Position numbers and translations under genes: made by a program
The notes under the pieces: model-generated
Databases searched by the model: none
The model's input: the letters and a program-made list of their open reading frames with translations, nothing else
Told to the model about the DNA's origin: nothing
From: JBHOQX01 sp042408595
GTDB lineage: Bacteria; Chloroflexota; Chloroflexia; Chloroflexales; Roseiflexaceae
Assembly: GCA_042408595.1 (NCBI GenBank)
Contig: JBHOQX010000100.1
Coordinates: 170,330 to 234,329 of the forward strand
Direction of reading: 5' to 3'
DNA length: 64,000 nucleotides
In this document: positions 34,044 through 44,068 of the stretch, one piece after another
How positions within the stretch are numbered: the first letter of the stretch is position 1
How the letters are laid out: each line of letters opens with the position of its first letter

Positions 34044-34579
34044 ATGCGCTGACCAGTTTCATCTCCCGAATCGGACGCAGCGTCGGCGGCGTCGTCGGCG
34101 CGCTCTACCAGGCTGGCCGCGACGCGATCGACCAGGTGATCACCAACGTCCTGCCGTTCATGGCGTTTATCTCGCTGGTGATCGGGATCATCTTGTACTC
34201 GGGCGTCGGCACGTGGCTGGCCGAGACGCTGAAACCGCTTGCGTCGAACGTGGTCGGCCTGGTGATCCTGTCGATCATCATCGGCCTGCCGGTGCTTTCG
34301 CCGCTGCTCGGCCCGGGCGCGGTGATCGCGCAGATCATCGGCACACTGCTGGGCAGCACGGTGATCGCCAAGGGCGGCATGCCGCCGCAGTACGCCTTGC
34401 CGGCGCTGTTCGCGATCAACCCGCAGGTCGGGTGCGACTTTATCCCGGTCGGCTTGGCGCTCGGCGAGGCCGAGCCGGAGACGGTCGAGGTCGGCGTGCC
34501 GGCAGTGCTCTTCTCGCGCATGATCACCGGCCCGATCGCGGTGCTCATCGCCTGGCTGGCCAGCTTCGGGCTGTACTAA
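34040..34579 (+). CDS. srlE: PTS glucitol/sorbitol-type membrane domain (SrlE C-terminal part)
   Basis: A 179-aa membrane protein matching the membrane half of SrlE. VITNVLPFMAFISLVIGIILYSGVGTWLA, PVLSPLLGPGAVIAQIIGTLLG and PALFAINPQVGCDFIPVGLALGEAEPETVEVGVPAVLFSRMITGP are the conserved blocks. In enteric bacteria this domain is fused behind the IIB domain; here the IIB domain is a separate gene placed after it (34654-35049), so the domain order is reversed on the chromosome. Confidence 0.87.
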   Translation: MNALTSFISRIGRSVGGVVGALYQAGRDAIDQVITNVLPFMAFISLVIGIILYSGVGTWLAETLKPLASNVVGLVILSIIIGLPVLSPLLGPGAVIAQIIGTLLGSTVIAKGGMPPQYALPALFAINPQVGCDFIPVGLALGEAEPETVEVGVPAVLFSRMITGPIAVLIAWLASFGLY

Positions 34580-34653
34580 ACGACTCGCCGGCCGCCGGGT
34601 TTGCCGCTGGCCGCGCCCGCGCGCAAACCCGCGGCTGCGGACGGAGAGGGACC

Positions 34654-35049
34654 ATGAGCGAAGAGAAAGTCTACCGCAAAGTCCGGATCAAGGCCGGCAA
34701 GGGGGGCTGGGGGGGCCCGCTGATCGTCGAGCCGAAGCCCGGCAAGGATTTGATCTACTGCGTCACCGGCGGCGGGATCCATCCGTTGGCGGCGCACATC
34801 GCCGAACTGACGGGGGGCCGGGTGTTCGACGGCTTCAAGTCGAAAGCGGCGTTCGAAGAGATCGCCGTCGCCGTGATCGACTGCGGCGGCACTGCCCGCG
34901 TCGGTGTGTACCCGATGAAGAAAGTGCTGACCGTCGATGTCCACGCCACGCGCCCATCCGGGCCGCTGTTCCGCTACATCACGCCCGATCTGTTCGTGTC
35001 CGGAGTCAAGCCGGAAGATGTCGAGCTGATCGATGAGCAGCATGCCTGA
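34654..35049 (+). CDS. PTS glucitol/sorbitol-type IIB component
   Basis: A 131-aa cytoplasmic protein; start at 34654 after GGAGAGGG. KAGKGGWGGPLIVEPKPGKDLIY, IAELTGGRVFDGFKS, IAVAVIDCGGTARVGVYP and LFRYITPDLFVSGVKPEDVE correspond closely to the IIB part of SrlE. Cys77 (in DCGGTAR) is the likely phosphocysteine; Cys36 is a second cysteine nearby. It receives phosphate from IIA and passes it to the sugar alcohol during uptake. Its 3' end overlaps the IIA gene by 17 bp. Confidence 0.85.
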   Translation: MSEEKVYRKVRIKAGKGGWGGPLIVEPKPGKDLIYCVTGGGIHPLAAHIAELTGGRVFDGFKSKAAFEEIAVAVIDCGGTARVGVYPMKKVLTVDVHATRPSGPLFRYITPDLFVSGVKPEDVELIDEQHA

Positions 35050-35413
35050 GCCGATCCTCGCACTGCAGATCACGCGGCTCGGCCCGCTGGCCGGCGAGTT
35101 TACCGCCGCCGGCGTCTGGGTGCTGTTCAACGAAAGCGCGCCGGAGGAACTAGCGGAGTTCGCCCTGCTGCACCGTGGCGCTGCGCTAGCCCGGCCGCTC
35201 GCGCCCGGGCAGCAGATCGTGATCGACGACGCCCGCTACCAGATTCTGGCGGTCGGCCCGATCGCCAACGCCAACCTCGCCGCGCTCGGCCACCTGGTGC
35301 TCAAGGCCAACGGCGCGGCGGAGGCCGAACTGCCGGGCGATGTCTGTGTCGAAGCCCGCCCGCTGCCCGAACCGAGGGTCGGCATGTGGATCCACGTCTG
35401 GGCGAACGAGTAG
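35033..35413 (+). CDS. srlB: PTS glucitol/sorbitol-type IIA component (SrlB)
   Basis: A 126-aa cytoplasmic protein; the start may be 35033 or the ATG three codons later at 35042. LFNESAPEELAEFALLH carries the candidate phosphorylated His47 (numbered from 35033), followed by GQQIVIDDARYQILAVGPIANANLAALGHLVLKANG, the standard IIA-Gut block. It accepts phosphate from HPr; an HPr domain is encoded at the end of this cluster. Confidence 0.87.
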   Translation: MSSMPEPILALQITRLGPLAGEFTAAGVWVLFNESAPEELAEFALLHRGAALARPLAPGQQIVIDDARYQILAVGPIANANLAALGHLVLKANGAAEAELPGDVCVEARPLPEPRVGMWIHVWANE

Positions 35414-35422
35414 AGGATATGC

Positions 35423-36709
35423 ATGGGGCTGTATGAGAAGCTGGCCGCCCGGGCAGCCGCCAGGGATCCGATTCGGGTCGGCCTGGTCGGGGCCGGGCAG
35501 ATGGGGACCGGCATGGTCAGCCAGGTCGAGCGCATGCAGGGCATGCGGGTGGTCGCGATCGCCGACATCGCGCTCGACCGGGCCCGTGCCGCCCTTGTGC
35601 GCGCGGGGGTGCCGCCGGAGCAGATCGTGATCGCCGACGATCTGGAAACCGCCGACGCGGCGATTCGCACCGGTCGCCGGGCGATCACCCGCAGCGCCGA
35701 CCTGCTGACGCGGATCGGCGCGCTGGAGGCGATCGTCGAAGCCACCGGGACGCCGAACATCGGCGCGCGGGTGGCGCTGGCGAGCATCCTTGGGAAAAAG
35801 CATGTGGTGCTGCTGAATGTCGAGACCGATGTCACCGTCGGGCCGCTGCTCAAGCGGATGGCCGATGCGGCGGGCGTGGTTTACACCGGCTCAGCCGGCG
35901 ACGAGCCGGCGGCGACGCTCGAACTGTATACCTTCGCCCGCACCCTCGGCCTGGAGGTGCTCTGCGCCGGCAAAGGCAAGAACAATCCGCTCGACCGGAC
36001 GGCGACGCCGGAGAGCGTGGCCGCGCGGGCGCGCCAGGTCGGCGCCTCGCCGAAGATGCTCTGCTCGTTTGTCGATGGCAGCAAGACCATGGTCGAGATG
36101 GCAGCGCTGGCGAACGCGACCGGCCTGCTGCCGGGCAAACGCGGCATGCACGGCCCGCAGGCCACGCTTCAGCAACTGGCGACGGTCTTCGCGCCAGCGG
36201 CGCGGGGCGGGCTTTCGACCCCGCCCGGCATCGTGGATTACGTGATCGGCGATATCGCGCCCGGGGTGTTCGTGGTCTTCACCAGCGACCTACCGGTCGT
36301 GATCGACGAGCTGCGCTATCTCAACATCGGCGATGGGCCAAACTGGACGCTGTACCGCCCCTACCACCTGACCAGCCTGGAGACACCGCTCTCGGTTGCA
36401 CGGGCGGTGCTTGAACACGAAGCAACCATCGCGCCCACACACGGGATGGTTGCGGAAGTGATCACGGTCGCCAAACGTGACTTGCGCGCCGGTGAACGCA
36501 TCGACGGCATCGGCGGCTATACCGTCTACGGGCTGACGGAACTGGCGACGGTAGCGCGCGAGGAGCGCCTGCTGCCGCTCGGCCTGGCGGAGGGGGCGAC
36601 GCTGCTGCGCGATATCGCGATCGGCCAGCCGATCAGCTACGCCGATGTGCAGCTTGATGAAACCCAGACGGTCGTACAGCTTCGGCGCCTTCAGGACCAG
36701 CTGCTGTGA
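35423..36709 (+). CDS. COG4091-type NAD(P)-dependent oxidoreductase with SAF domain
   Basis: A 428-aa protein. Rossmann motif RVGLVGAGQMGTGMVSQVE (about 18-36), homoserine-dehydrogenase-like centre with NVETDVTVGPLLKRMADAAGVVYTGSAGDEP and KGKNNPLDRTATPE, then a C-terminal SAF domain (about 350-410, ITVAKRDLRAGERIDGIGGYTVYG). The family is annotated as predicted homoserine dehydrogenase but occurs in sugar and polyol catabolic clusters. Its position between PTS genes and a 2-oxoacid dehydrogenase suggests a step on a phosphorylated polyol-derived intermediate. No sorbitol-6-phosphate dehydrogenase is present, so it may fill that oxidation role. Reaction not established. Confidence 0.72.
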   Translation: MGLYEKLAARAAARDPIRVGLVGAGQMGTGMVSQVERMQGMRVVAIADIALDRARAALVRAGVPPEQIVIADDLETADAAIRTGRRAITRSADLLTRIGALEAIVEATGTPNIGARVALASILGKKHVVLLNVETDVTVGPLLKRMADAAGVVYTGSAGDEPAATLELYTFARTLGLEVLCAGKGKNNPLDRTATPESVAARARQVGASPKMLCSFVDGSKTMVEMAALANATGLLPGKRGMHGPQATLQQLATVFAPAARGGLSTPPGIVDYVIGDIAPGVFVVFTSDLPVVIDELRYLNIGDGPNWTLYRPYHLTSLETPLSVARAVLEHEATIAPTHGMVAEVITVAKRDLRAGERIDGIGGYTVYGLTELATVAREERLLPLGLAEGATLLRDIAIGQPISYADVQLDETQTVVQLRRLQDQLL

Positions 36710-36724
36710 GGACACAGAGTGGAG

Positions 36725-37718
36725 ATGACACCAGGCATGACCACCACCCTCCCCGCGACTCTGCCGGCCGGATTGACGGTCGAGCGACTGGTCGAGCTGC
36801 TGAGCCAGATGGAGCGCATTCGGGCGTTCGAAGAGACCGCCGAGCAGTTGTACATGCGCGGCTTGATCCACGGCACAATGCATCTCTCGATCGGCCAGGA
36901 GGCGAGCGCGGTCGGGGCGGTCGCGGCGCTCGAACCGACGGACTTCATCCTTTCGACGCACCGGGGCCATGGCCACTGTATCGCCAAGGGTGCCGACCTG
37001 AACCGGATGATGGCCGAGTTTCTCGGCAAGGAGACCGGCTACTGCCGCGGGCGCGGCGGCTCGATGCATATCGCCGACGTGGTGGGCGGCAACCTTGGGG
37101 CGAATGGGATCGTGGCCGGCGGGCTCCCGATCGCCGCCGGCGTCGGCCTCAGCCTGAAGCTCCAGCGCCGCCAGGAGGTCTGCCTGGCCTTCTTCGGCGA
37201 CGGTGCGGCGAACGAGGGTGCCTTCCACGAGGCGCTCAACTGCGCCGCGATCTGGAAGCTTCCGGTGATCTGGGTCTGTGAAAACAACCAGTACGCCATG
37301 TCGATGGCGGTCAAGCACGCCTTCCCCATTCCTGCGATCAGCATGCGCGCCGCGGCCTACGGTATGCCGGGCGTGACGGTCGATGGCAACGATCTGATCG
37401 CGGTCTACGGGGCCGTCGCCGAGGCGGTCGCCCGGGCGCGGGCAGGCGACGGCCCGACACTGGTCGAATGCACGACCTACCGCTGGCGTGGGCACTCCAA
37501 GAGCGACCGCAACCTGTACCGAACACAGGAGGAGATCGAGGCCTGGAAGCAGCGCGACCCGATCGCCCGGCTGCGCGAGCGCCTGGTCGCCACCGGCGCG
37601 CTCGACGCGGCGGCGGCCGACAGGCTGCGCCAGCAGGCGCGCGAGGCGGTGGCGGCGGCGGTCGCCTTCGCCGAGGCGAGCCCCGAACCGGACCCAGCGC
37701 AGCTTGAAGAGGGTGTCT

Positions 37719-37726
<8 letters not shown>
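36725..37726 (+). CDS. Thiamine-diphosphate 2-oxoacid dehydrogenase E1 alpha (pyruvate/acetoin type)
   Basis: A 333-aa subunit; ATG at 36725 chosen, 36737 is also possible. HGTMHLSIGQEASAVG, CRGRGGSMHIADVVGGNLGANGIVAGGLPIAAG and the thiamine-diphosphate motif GDGAANEGAFHEALNCAAIWKLPVIWVCENN (GDG near 158, NN near 187) are the E1-alpha signatures. The closest look is to acetoin dehydrogenase or pyruvate dehydrogenase E1 alpha. It forms a heterotetramer with the next gene's product; the reading frames overlap by 8 bp. It is embedded in the polyol operon, so its substrate may be a 2-oxo compound or acetoin-like product of that pathway. Confidence 0.87.
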
Positions 37727-38699
<973 letters not shown>

Positions 38700-38704
38700 C
38701 CACC

Positions 38705-39907
38705 ATGCCGACCGCCGTGATCATGCCGAAGGTAGATATGGTGATGGAGCATGGCACGATCGTGCGCTGGCTTCATCGCGAAGGTGAATCCATCACCGCC
38801 GGCGAGCCGTTGTTCGAGATCGAAACCGACAAGGCGACGATGGAGGTCGAGGCGCCGGCCAGCGGGGTGCTCGGGCCGATCCGCGCCGGCCCCGGCGAGA
38901 CCGTCCCGGTCGCGACGGTGGTGGCGGTGATCCTCGCGCCGGGCGAGGAAGCCGCAGCGATCGATGCGCCGCCGGCCGACCGCGCAGCGGCGCCATCGCC
39001 GCCTTCCCTGGTGGCGGCGGCCCCAGGCACCGCCGCAACGCAAGGCCGACGCCCGCCGGCCACACCGCTGGCCCGCCGGCTCGCGCGAATGCATGGCCTC
39101 GCCCTGGAGGCGGTGCGCGGCAGCGGACCGGGTGGCCGGATCCAACGCCGCGACATCGAGGCCCACCTGGCGGCCCACAACGGCGGCGCGCAGATCACCC
39201 CGCCACCGCCGGCCACCGAGCCACCCACCACGCCACCCGCACCGGAGGCCGGGGTGTTCGCGCCGCTGAGCGGCGTGCGCAAGGTCGTCGCGGAGCGGAT
39301 GGCGCAGGCGGCGTTGGTGCCGCAGTTCGCGCTCCAGCGCGAGATCGATGCCACCCGGCTCCTGGCGGTGCGCGAGCGCGTCCCGGGCCGGCCCTCGCTG
39401 ACGGCGATCATCGCGCGGGCGGTCGCGCCGCTGCTGCTGCGCCACCCGGCGCTGAACAGCAGCTTCCGCGACGGTGGCATCGTCACCTATGCGAGCGTCC
39501 ATCTTGGCATCGCCATGGACAGCGACGGGCGGCTGTTGGTCCCCGTCATCCGCGACGCGCAGCGTCGGACGCTTGCCGAGATCGCCACGGCGCTGGACGA
39601 TCTCAAGCGCCGTGCTGCGGCGCGTCAGTTGACGCCAGCCGAGTTGAGCGGGAGCACCTTCAGCATCTCGAACCTGGGTATGTTCGGTGTCGATCAGTTC
39701 ACCGCCCTGGTCAACCCGCCGGAGGCGGCGATCCTGGCGGTCGGGCGGGTCATCGAGCGCGGCGTCAACATCGGCGGGCAGCTCGCGCTTCAGCCGCGCC
39801 TGGCCTTGACGCTCTCGGCGGACCACCGCGTCGTTGATGGCGCGACTGCGGCGCGCTTTCTGGCCGATCTGTGCGCCGCGCTCGAGGAACCCTATCTCCT
39901 CTTATGA
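38705..39907 (+). CDS. Dihydrolipoamide acyltransferase E2
   Basis: A 400-aa protein with the standard E2 order: lipoyl domain (1-80) with the lipoyl-lysine motif IETDKATMEVEAPA (Lys43), Pro/Ala hinge, peripheral-subunit-binding domain (about 118-155, TPLARRLARMHGLALEAVRGSGPGGRI), second hinge, and catalytic domain (about 180-400) ending with TLSADHRVVDGATAARFLADL, where DHRVVDG holds the active-site His. One lipoyl domain only, as in AcoC and some Gram-positive PdhC. No E3 gene follows; E3 must come from elsewhere. Confidence 0.9.
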   Translation: MPTAVIMPKVDMVMEHGTIVRWLHREGESITAGEPLFEIETDKATMEVEAPASGVLGPIRAGPGETVPVATVVAVILAPGEEAAAIDAPPADRAAAPSPPSLVAAAPGTAATQGRRPPATPLARRLARMHGLALEAVRGSGPGGRIQRRDIEAHLAAHNGGAQITPPPPATEPPTTPPAPEAGVFAPLSGVRKVVAERMAQAALVPQFALQREIDATRLLAVRERVPGRPSLTAIIARAVAPLLLRHPALNSSFRDGGIVTYASVHLGIAMDSDGRLLVPVIRDAQRRTLAEIATALDDLKRRAAARQLTPAELSGSTFSISNLGMFGVDQFTALVNPPEAAILAVGRVIERGVNIGGQLALQPRLALTLSADHRVVDGATAARFLADLCAALEEPYLLL

Positions 39908-40593
39908 AACCGGAGCGGGCGATGGCCTGGCGTCTGGCGCGCCCGTCGGCGCGCACGCTGCTGAAGGTCCGCTACCGCGGCGGGATCGCGCGCCTGACGC
40001 CCAGCGAGCTGACGCTGGCCCACGGGGTGTTCGGCACGGGTGGACGATATGGCATCCCGCTGGACGGGGTGGCGGGCGTGGCGATCGCCGCGCCTGCCGC
40101 GCGCGACACCTGCCGCGGCGTCGGCATATGGCTGCGCCTGGCCGGCGGCCGAACCATCCATCTCGCCGATGTCGGGCCGCTGGCCGCCGCGCGGCTGGCG
40201 CGGGCGCTGCGCGCGATCGCCCCGCACATCTCGATCACGGCGCGGACGGACGCGCCGCCGGAGCACGCCACCAGGGAGGAAACGAGGGACACCATGGCTG
40301 AGACGACCGTGACGGTCACACACGCCGCCGGGCTGCACGCCCGCCCGCTGGCCGCCTTCACCAGGCTGGCCAGGGGGTTCGCGGCGGAGATCACCGTGGA
40401 AAATCTGACCGCCGGCAAAGGCCCGGTCAGCGCCAGAAGCCCGGTGCAACTGCTGCTGCTGGGCGTCCGTCAGGGGCAGACGATCCGCATCCGCGCGACC
40501 GGGCCGCAGGCAGACGACGCGGTCACCGCGCTGGAGACGCTTGTCAGGAATGGCTTCGCCGGGGGCGAGGGCGCGGATCATTCATCCGCGTAG
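39904..40593 (+). CDS. Unknown domain fused in frame to HPr
   Basis: The frame opened by ATG at 39904 (ATGA overlap with the E2 stop) runs without a stop to 40593: 229 aa. The first 130 residues (LLKVRYRGGIARLTPSELTLAHG, YGIPLDGVAGVAIAAPA, GIWLRLAGGRTIHLADVGPL) resemble a small PH-like beta-barrel but I do not recognise it. Residue 131 onward is HPr: MAETTVTVTHAAGLHARPLAAF with the His phosphorylation site (His15 of the HPr part) and GPVSARSPVQLLLLGVRQGQ with the Ser site region. An internal ATG at 40294 has GAGGG upstream, so HPr may also be made alone. It likely serves the operon's own PTS. Confidence 0.75.
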   Translation: MKPERAMAWRLARPSARTLLKVRYRGGIARLTPSELTLAHGVFGTGGRYGIPLDGVAGVAIAAPAARDTCRGVGIWLRLAGGRTIHLADVGPLAAARLARALRAIAPHISITARTDAPPEHATREETRDTMAETTVTVTHAAGLHARPLAAFTRLARGFAAEITVENLTAGKGPVSARSPVQLLLLGVRQGQTIRIRATGPQADDAVTALETLVRNGFAGGEGADHSSA

Positions 40594-41195
40594 CGCTCCT
40601 CGTTCCACGGATCGGCGTGGTTGTGGTAGCCGTAGCGCTCCCAGAAGCCGAGCCGGTCCTCCGCCAGGAACTCGATCCCGCGCAGCCACTTGGCGCTCTT
40701 CCAGAAATACTTTTTCGGCACGAGCGCCCGCAGCGGGTAGCCGTGCTCAGGCGTCAGCTCTTCGCCGGCGTACCGGTACGCCAGCAGGGCATCGTCGTCC
40801 AGCATCACATCCAGCGGGACGTTCGCGGTGAACCCCTGCTCGCAGTGAAAGACGACAAACCGGGCGGCCGGCGTGAGCGGCGGGATGTGCTCGAGGAACG
40901 CGGAGAAGCGCACCCCCTCCCAGACGGTATCCAGCTTCGACCAACGGGTGACGCAATGGATATCGGTGGTGATCGTCACGGTCGGCAGGGCGCGGAACTC
41001 GCGGAAGGAGAAGCGCGCCGGGGCGGCGAGCTCGCCCCACACTCGCAAATCCCAGTCGCGCTCGACATCGCGGTAGTGCGGCACCTCGCCGTAGTGCAGC
41101 ACGGGGAACTTTTCGGTCAGGTATTGCCCGGGGGGAATGCGATCGTGCACCGCGGGCGTGGCCTTGTCATACTTCTTGCGAAACGCGTTGAACAT
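40578..41195 (-). CDS. Sulfite oxidase-like molybdopterin oxidoreductase
   Basis: A 205-aa soluble protein of the short oxidoreductase molybdopterin-binding group. VWGELAAPARFSFREFRALPTVTITTDIHCVTRWSKLDTVWEGV holds Cys81, the predicted molybdenum ligand. HGYPLRALVPKKYFWKSAKWLRGIEFL and EDRLGFWERYGYHNHADPW are also typical. There is no Tat signal, unlike MsrP/YedY, and no dimerisation domain, so it is a cytoplasmic short form of unknown substrate. Its 3' end overlaps the convergent HPr gene by 16 bp. An extended -10 at 41271-41279 fits its promoter. Confidence 0.82.
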   Translation of the reverse strand: MFNAFRKKYDKATPAVHDRIPPGQYLTEKFPVLHYGEVPHYRDVERDWDLRVWGELAAPARFSFREFRALPTVTITTDIHCVTRWSKLDTVWEGVRFSAFLEHIPPLTPAARFVVFHCEQGFTANVPLDVMLDDDALLAYRYAGEELTPEHGYPLRALVPKKYFWKSAKWLRGIEFLAEDRLGFWERYGYHNHADPWNEERYADE

Positions 41196-41270
41196 CGGGT
41201 CAACCTATCTACGTGGCGGGGCGCCATTCGCATGCACCAGTTGCATCGCGCGCGCGTTTATTACAGTGGG

Positions 41271-41279
41271 ATTATACCA
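41271..41279 (-). promoter_or_regulatory. Extended -10 of the sulfite oxidase-like gene
   Basis: Minus strand TGGTATAAT (TATAAT at 41271-41276), about 75 nt upstream of the start codon. It shares TGGTATAATCCC with the elements at 4082 and 13901. The surrounding gap 41196-41531 contains nothing else I can support. Confidence 0.45.
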
Positions 41280-41531
41280 TCGCATGGCGGGGAGGGACGG
41301 GCGGTTGCGGCTTCGAGGGTGACGGCAACCGCGCGGCGGTGATGACATCCGTCCGCCCCCGTGGGGGAGCGGTGCAAGCGGCGCGCGGCCCGGGCAACGA
41401 AGCGGCGCGGCCGTGCCACTTCACGACCACACGTACACCTGGAAGGATGAGGCGCGCTCAGCCAAGGGCGGGCACGAGGGGCGGCGGCCGCGTAGCAGTG
41501 GGCACGCGCCGCGACATCCGGCAAAAAGCGC

Positions 41532-41553
41532 GTGGAGGGCCGTGGCCCTCCAC
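41532..41553 (-). terminator. Hairpin after the small winged-helix gene
   Basis: GTGGAGGGCC (41532-41541) and GGCCCTCCAC (41544-41553) form a perfect 10-bp stem with a 2-nt nominal loop, 40 nt downstream of the minus-strand gene 41594-41974. It belongs to the same GTGGAGGG hairpin type as 13131-13161. No T run follows. Confidence 0.5.
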
Positions 41554-41593
41554 ACCCCGCCGCCGAAGCGCACTAGCGCCCGTTCCGCCCGCT

Positions 41594-41974
41594 TCAGATA
41601 TACTCGAACTCATATGTCCCCAGCGCGCGCACCGAGGGCACGATGCCGGCGTTCTCGCGCACCATGCGTTGGATGGCGTCGCGCTCTAGTGGCTCGTTGT
41701 AGCACTCGCACAGTCGGCGGATCGGTTCGTGCAGATCGGCGTCCGGGGCGAAGCGGTAAACCGGATCGGGGCCGGGCGACGCGCGCAGTACGCCAGCGGC
41801 GGCAAGCCCCTCGAGCGCTTCGCGCGTGCTCCAGATATCGCGGTAAATCCGCTGCGCAACCTGCCACGCCGTGCCTGAGAAGCGCGGATTGTCCGCGAAG
41901 AGCAGGAGCAGCTGAAGCTTGGTCGGCGAGTTAACCGCATGCTCGATCAAGCGCCGAACGTGTTGGTCAATCAT
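41594..41974 (-). CDS. Predicted winged-helix DNA-binding protein
   Basis: A 126-aa protein; ATG at 41974 follows AAGGAGG. The sequence DQHVRRLIEHAVNSPTKLQLLLLFADNPRFSGTAWQVAQRIYRDIWSTREALEGLAAAGVLRAS has the helix order of a MarR/ArsR-like winged helix: helix 1, a short helix, TAWQVAQRI as helix 2, STREALEGLAAAGVL as recognition helix and wing lead-in. The C-terminal half (CECYNEPLERDAIQRMV) may dimerise. No ligand domain is present. Targets are unknown; neighbours on both sides are on the same strand but well separated. Confidence 0.6.
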   Translation of the reverse strand: MIDQHVRRLIEHAVNSPTKLQLLLLFADNPRFSGTAWQVAQRIYRDIWSTREALEGLAAAGVLRASPGPDPVYRFAPDADLHEPIRRLCECYNEPLERDAIQRMVRENAGIVPSVRALGTYEFEYI

Positions 41975-42237
41975 TGACCAGCCTCCTTCCCGAAGGTCGC
42001 CATTGACCTCTACGACAGGTAGCAACAATCCGGTGTCCCTGGCACGGTGTTGGCGCCTGCGTCGCGGGAGAGCCGTTTCGTGGTCGCCAGAGGCGGAGCG
42101 CGGCGCACAGCGAGGCCGCAGCTCCACATGCACGATGTTCCGATGACAGTTCCGTTAAGAGAGATTATACTACGCCCGAATACGGAATGCCAGGGGTAAT
42201 TCGTCCCAATTCTTGAGCATGCATACACTACCGTCGG

Positions 42238-43509
42238 TCAGGCCCGCCGCTCGGCCACGTCCTCGTGCTCTTCGCGCCGGGCCCCTGGGGCGGTCCCCGC
42301 CGCGCGCCCGCGCCGCTGGCGCGCCGCCGCGTAGATCGCGCTGATCCGCCGCCCGGCCTGCTCCCAGGACAGCTCGCGCACCGCCCGCTCGCGCACCGCC
42401 GCCCCCAGGCGCGCCGCCAGCGCGCGGTCGTCCAGCGCCCGCCGCAGCGTCGCCGCGAAGTCCGCCGTGTCGCCGAAGCGGGCGTACAGCCCGAGATCGC
42501 CCAGGTACTCGCGGCTCACCGGCGTATCGAACGTGACGACCGGCAGGCCCATCGCCATGTACTGCGGGATTTTGCCGCTCCCCTCGGTCGCGCTCATCTT
42601 CGGCGCGACGGCGACATCGCCCAGCGCCAGAAAAGCGTGCGAGTCTTTGTACCTGATTCGCCCGGGCAGCGAGACATGCCCGGCGATGCCGAGCCGCTCG
42701 GCCAGCGCGCCGTAGCGCTCCACGCCGGGGTAGCCCATGATCAGGAAATGCAGGTCCGGCGTCTCGGCCACCAGCCGCCGCGCCGCCTCCAGCAGCAGAT
42801 CGATGCCCTGGTACGGCGCGAGCACGCCGAGGTACACGACCACCCGCCGCTCCGGCAAAATGCCGAGCGATGCTCGCAGCGCCTGGCGATCGGCCTCGGC
42901 CTGCGGGGTGCGCTCCGGCGGGCGGAACCGCTCGGTGTTGATCCCGTCGATCACCGTGTACAGCCGCTCCGGCGGAAAGCCGAAGTTCGCCCGCAGCAGG
43001 TCGGCAGCGTTGCGGCTCGAGGTGATCAACGCGTCGGCCTGCAGGTTCGCCCAACGCTCCAGCGCGCGCAGCGGCCGGTAGAGCCGGCTCTCCGGCCCGC
43101 GCAGAAAGCCGTGGTCGATCATCTCCGCCGTCAGACTGCCCTGGTAGTCGAACACCAGCGGCACGTTGAGGAGCCGCTTCAGCAACGTGCCGATCAGCGC
43201 ACCCTCGTGCAGGTGGGCGTGAATCACCGTCGGGCGCAACCGGAGCGCCGTCTCCAGCGAGCGCCAGGACAAGGCGGCGTCGAGATAAACTTTATGTCTA
43301 GACGAGCCGACCATCGCTCGCTTGATCCAGGGAACATCCCAGGATCGCCGGATGGACAGCCCCGGCATATCATCGCCGTTATGGTAGGTTGTGATGATGA
43401 GCCGGTGGCCCATCGCCGTCAGCGCCCGAGCTTCCTGCCAGATGCGCACATGGCACCCGTAGTCAGCGAAGAAGCTGGTCGGCGCGATCATCAGGATTCG
43501 TTCGGGCAA
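42238..43509 (-). CDS. Glycosyltransferase, GT4 (group 1) family
   Basis: A 423-aa GT-B fold enzyme. N-terminal half: MIAPTSFFADYGCHVRIWQEARALTAMGH (donor/acceptor loop), PTVIHAHLHEGALIGTLL and PLVFDYQGSLTAEMIDHGF. C-terminal half: RRVVVYLGVLAPYQGIDLLLEAARRL, HFLIMGYPG, DVAVAPKMSATEGSGKIPQYMAMGLPVVTFDT, where the Glu-containing loop is the usual EX7E variant region (ATEGSGKIPQYMA). It probably adds a hexose to a lipid or polysaccharide in the cytoplasm. It stands alone, with the product and acceptor unknown. Confidence 0.82.
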   Translation of the reverse strand: MPERILMIAPTSFFADYGCHVRIWQEARALTAMGHRLIITTYHNGDDMPGLSIRRSWDVPWIKRAMVGSSRHKVYLDAALSWRSLETALRLRPTVIHAHLHEGALIGTLLKRLLNVPLVFDYQGSLTAEMIDHGFLRGPESRLYRPLRALERWANLQADALITSSRNAADLLRANFGFPPERLYTVIDGINTERFRPPERTPQAEADRQALRASLGILPERRVVVYLGVLAPYQGIDLLLEAARRLVAETPDLHFLIMGYPGVERYGALAERLGIAGHVSLPGRIRYKDSHAFLALGDVAVAPKMSATEGSGKIPQYMAMGLPVVTFDTPVSREYLGDLGLYARFGDTADFAATLRRALDDRALAARLGAAVRERAVRELSWEQAGRRISAIYAAARQRRGRAAGTAPGARREEHEDVAERRA

Positions 43510-43745
43510 GACGTGGCCCCTTTGTCAAACCGGACGACGGACGAAATAGCTGCTGATCGATGAAAGCCGGCTTGACGTGTGCGGAAGGTGTGCCCCATCG
43601 GTCAAGTCTGCTTTGGTCGTTCAGTCTCCGGCAACCGCATACCGCGGCGCATTCTACCGCGCCCCCCGGCGGCCTGCAAGCGCCCCCCGCCGCCGGCTAT
43701 GCTACAATCAGCGCCACACCCGCCGCTACCGGAACGGAGCCACCC

Positions 43746-43967
43746 ATGGCCGCGCAGTCCGCCGATGTGGTGATCTGCGGCGCCGGGATCGCCGGGATCG
43801 CCGCCGCTTACTCTCCGGCCGCGGTTCATGGCATCCGCGACACCGCGCCGGTCGAGCCGCTCCTCCCGTTGCCGCTCCACCCGCTCTACCCGGAGGTCGT
43901 GCTGTACGGCACGGCGGTGATGGTGACATGGGGCGACTCCGGACCGTCGGAGCAGTGCACGGTGTGA
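43746..43967 (+). pseudogene. N-terminal remnant of an FAD-dependent oxidoreductase
   Basis: ATG at 43746 is preceded by GGAGCC and starts ADVVICGAGIAGIAAAY, the FAD-binding beta-alpha-beta motif of a D-amino-acid-oxidase-like flavoprotein. After 17 residues the similarity stops; the remaining 50 residues (HGIRDTAPVEPLLPLPLHP and so on) end at 43965-43967. Full-length members have 380-800 residues. It therefore looks like a deletion remnant, with a short promoter-like TACAAT upstream at about 43701. Confidence 0.6.
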
Positions 43968-44068
43968 AGGGATATCGCGTACCGCACCGCAGCATGCTGC
44001 AACCCAGAAGCCCGAAGCCTGGACCCCACACCCTGAATGTTGCACGCTGAACGCGAAGGAGCCAGTCT

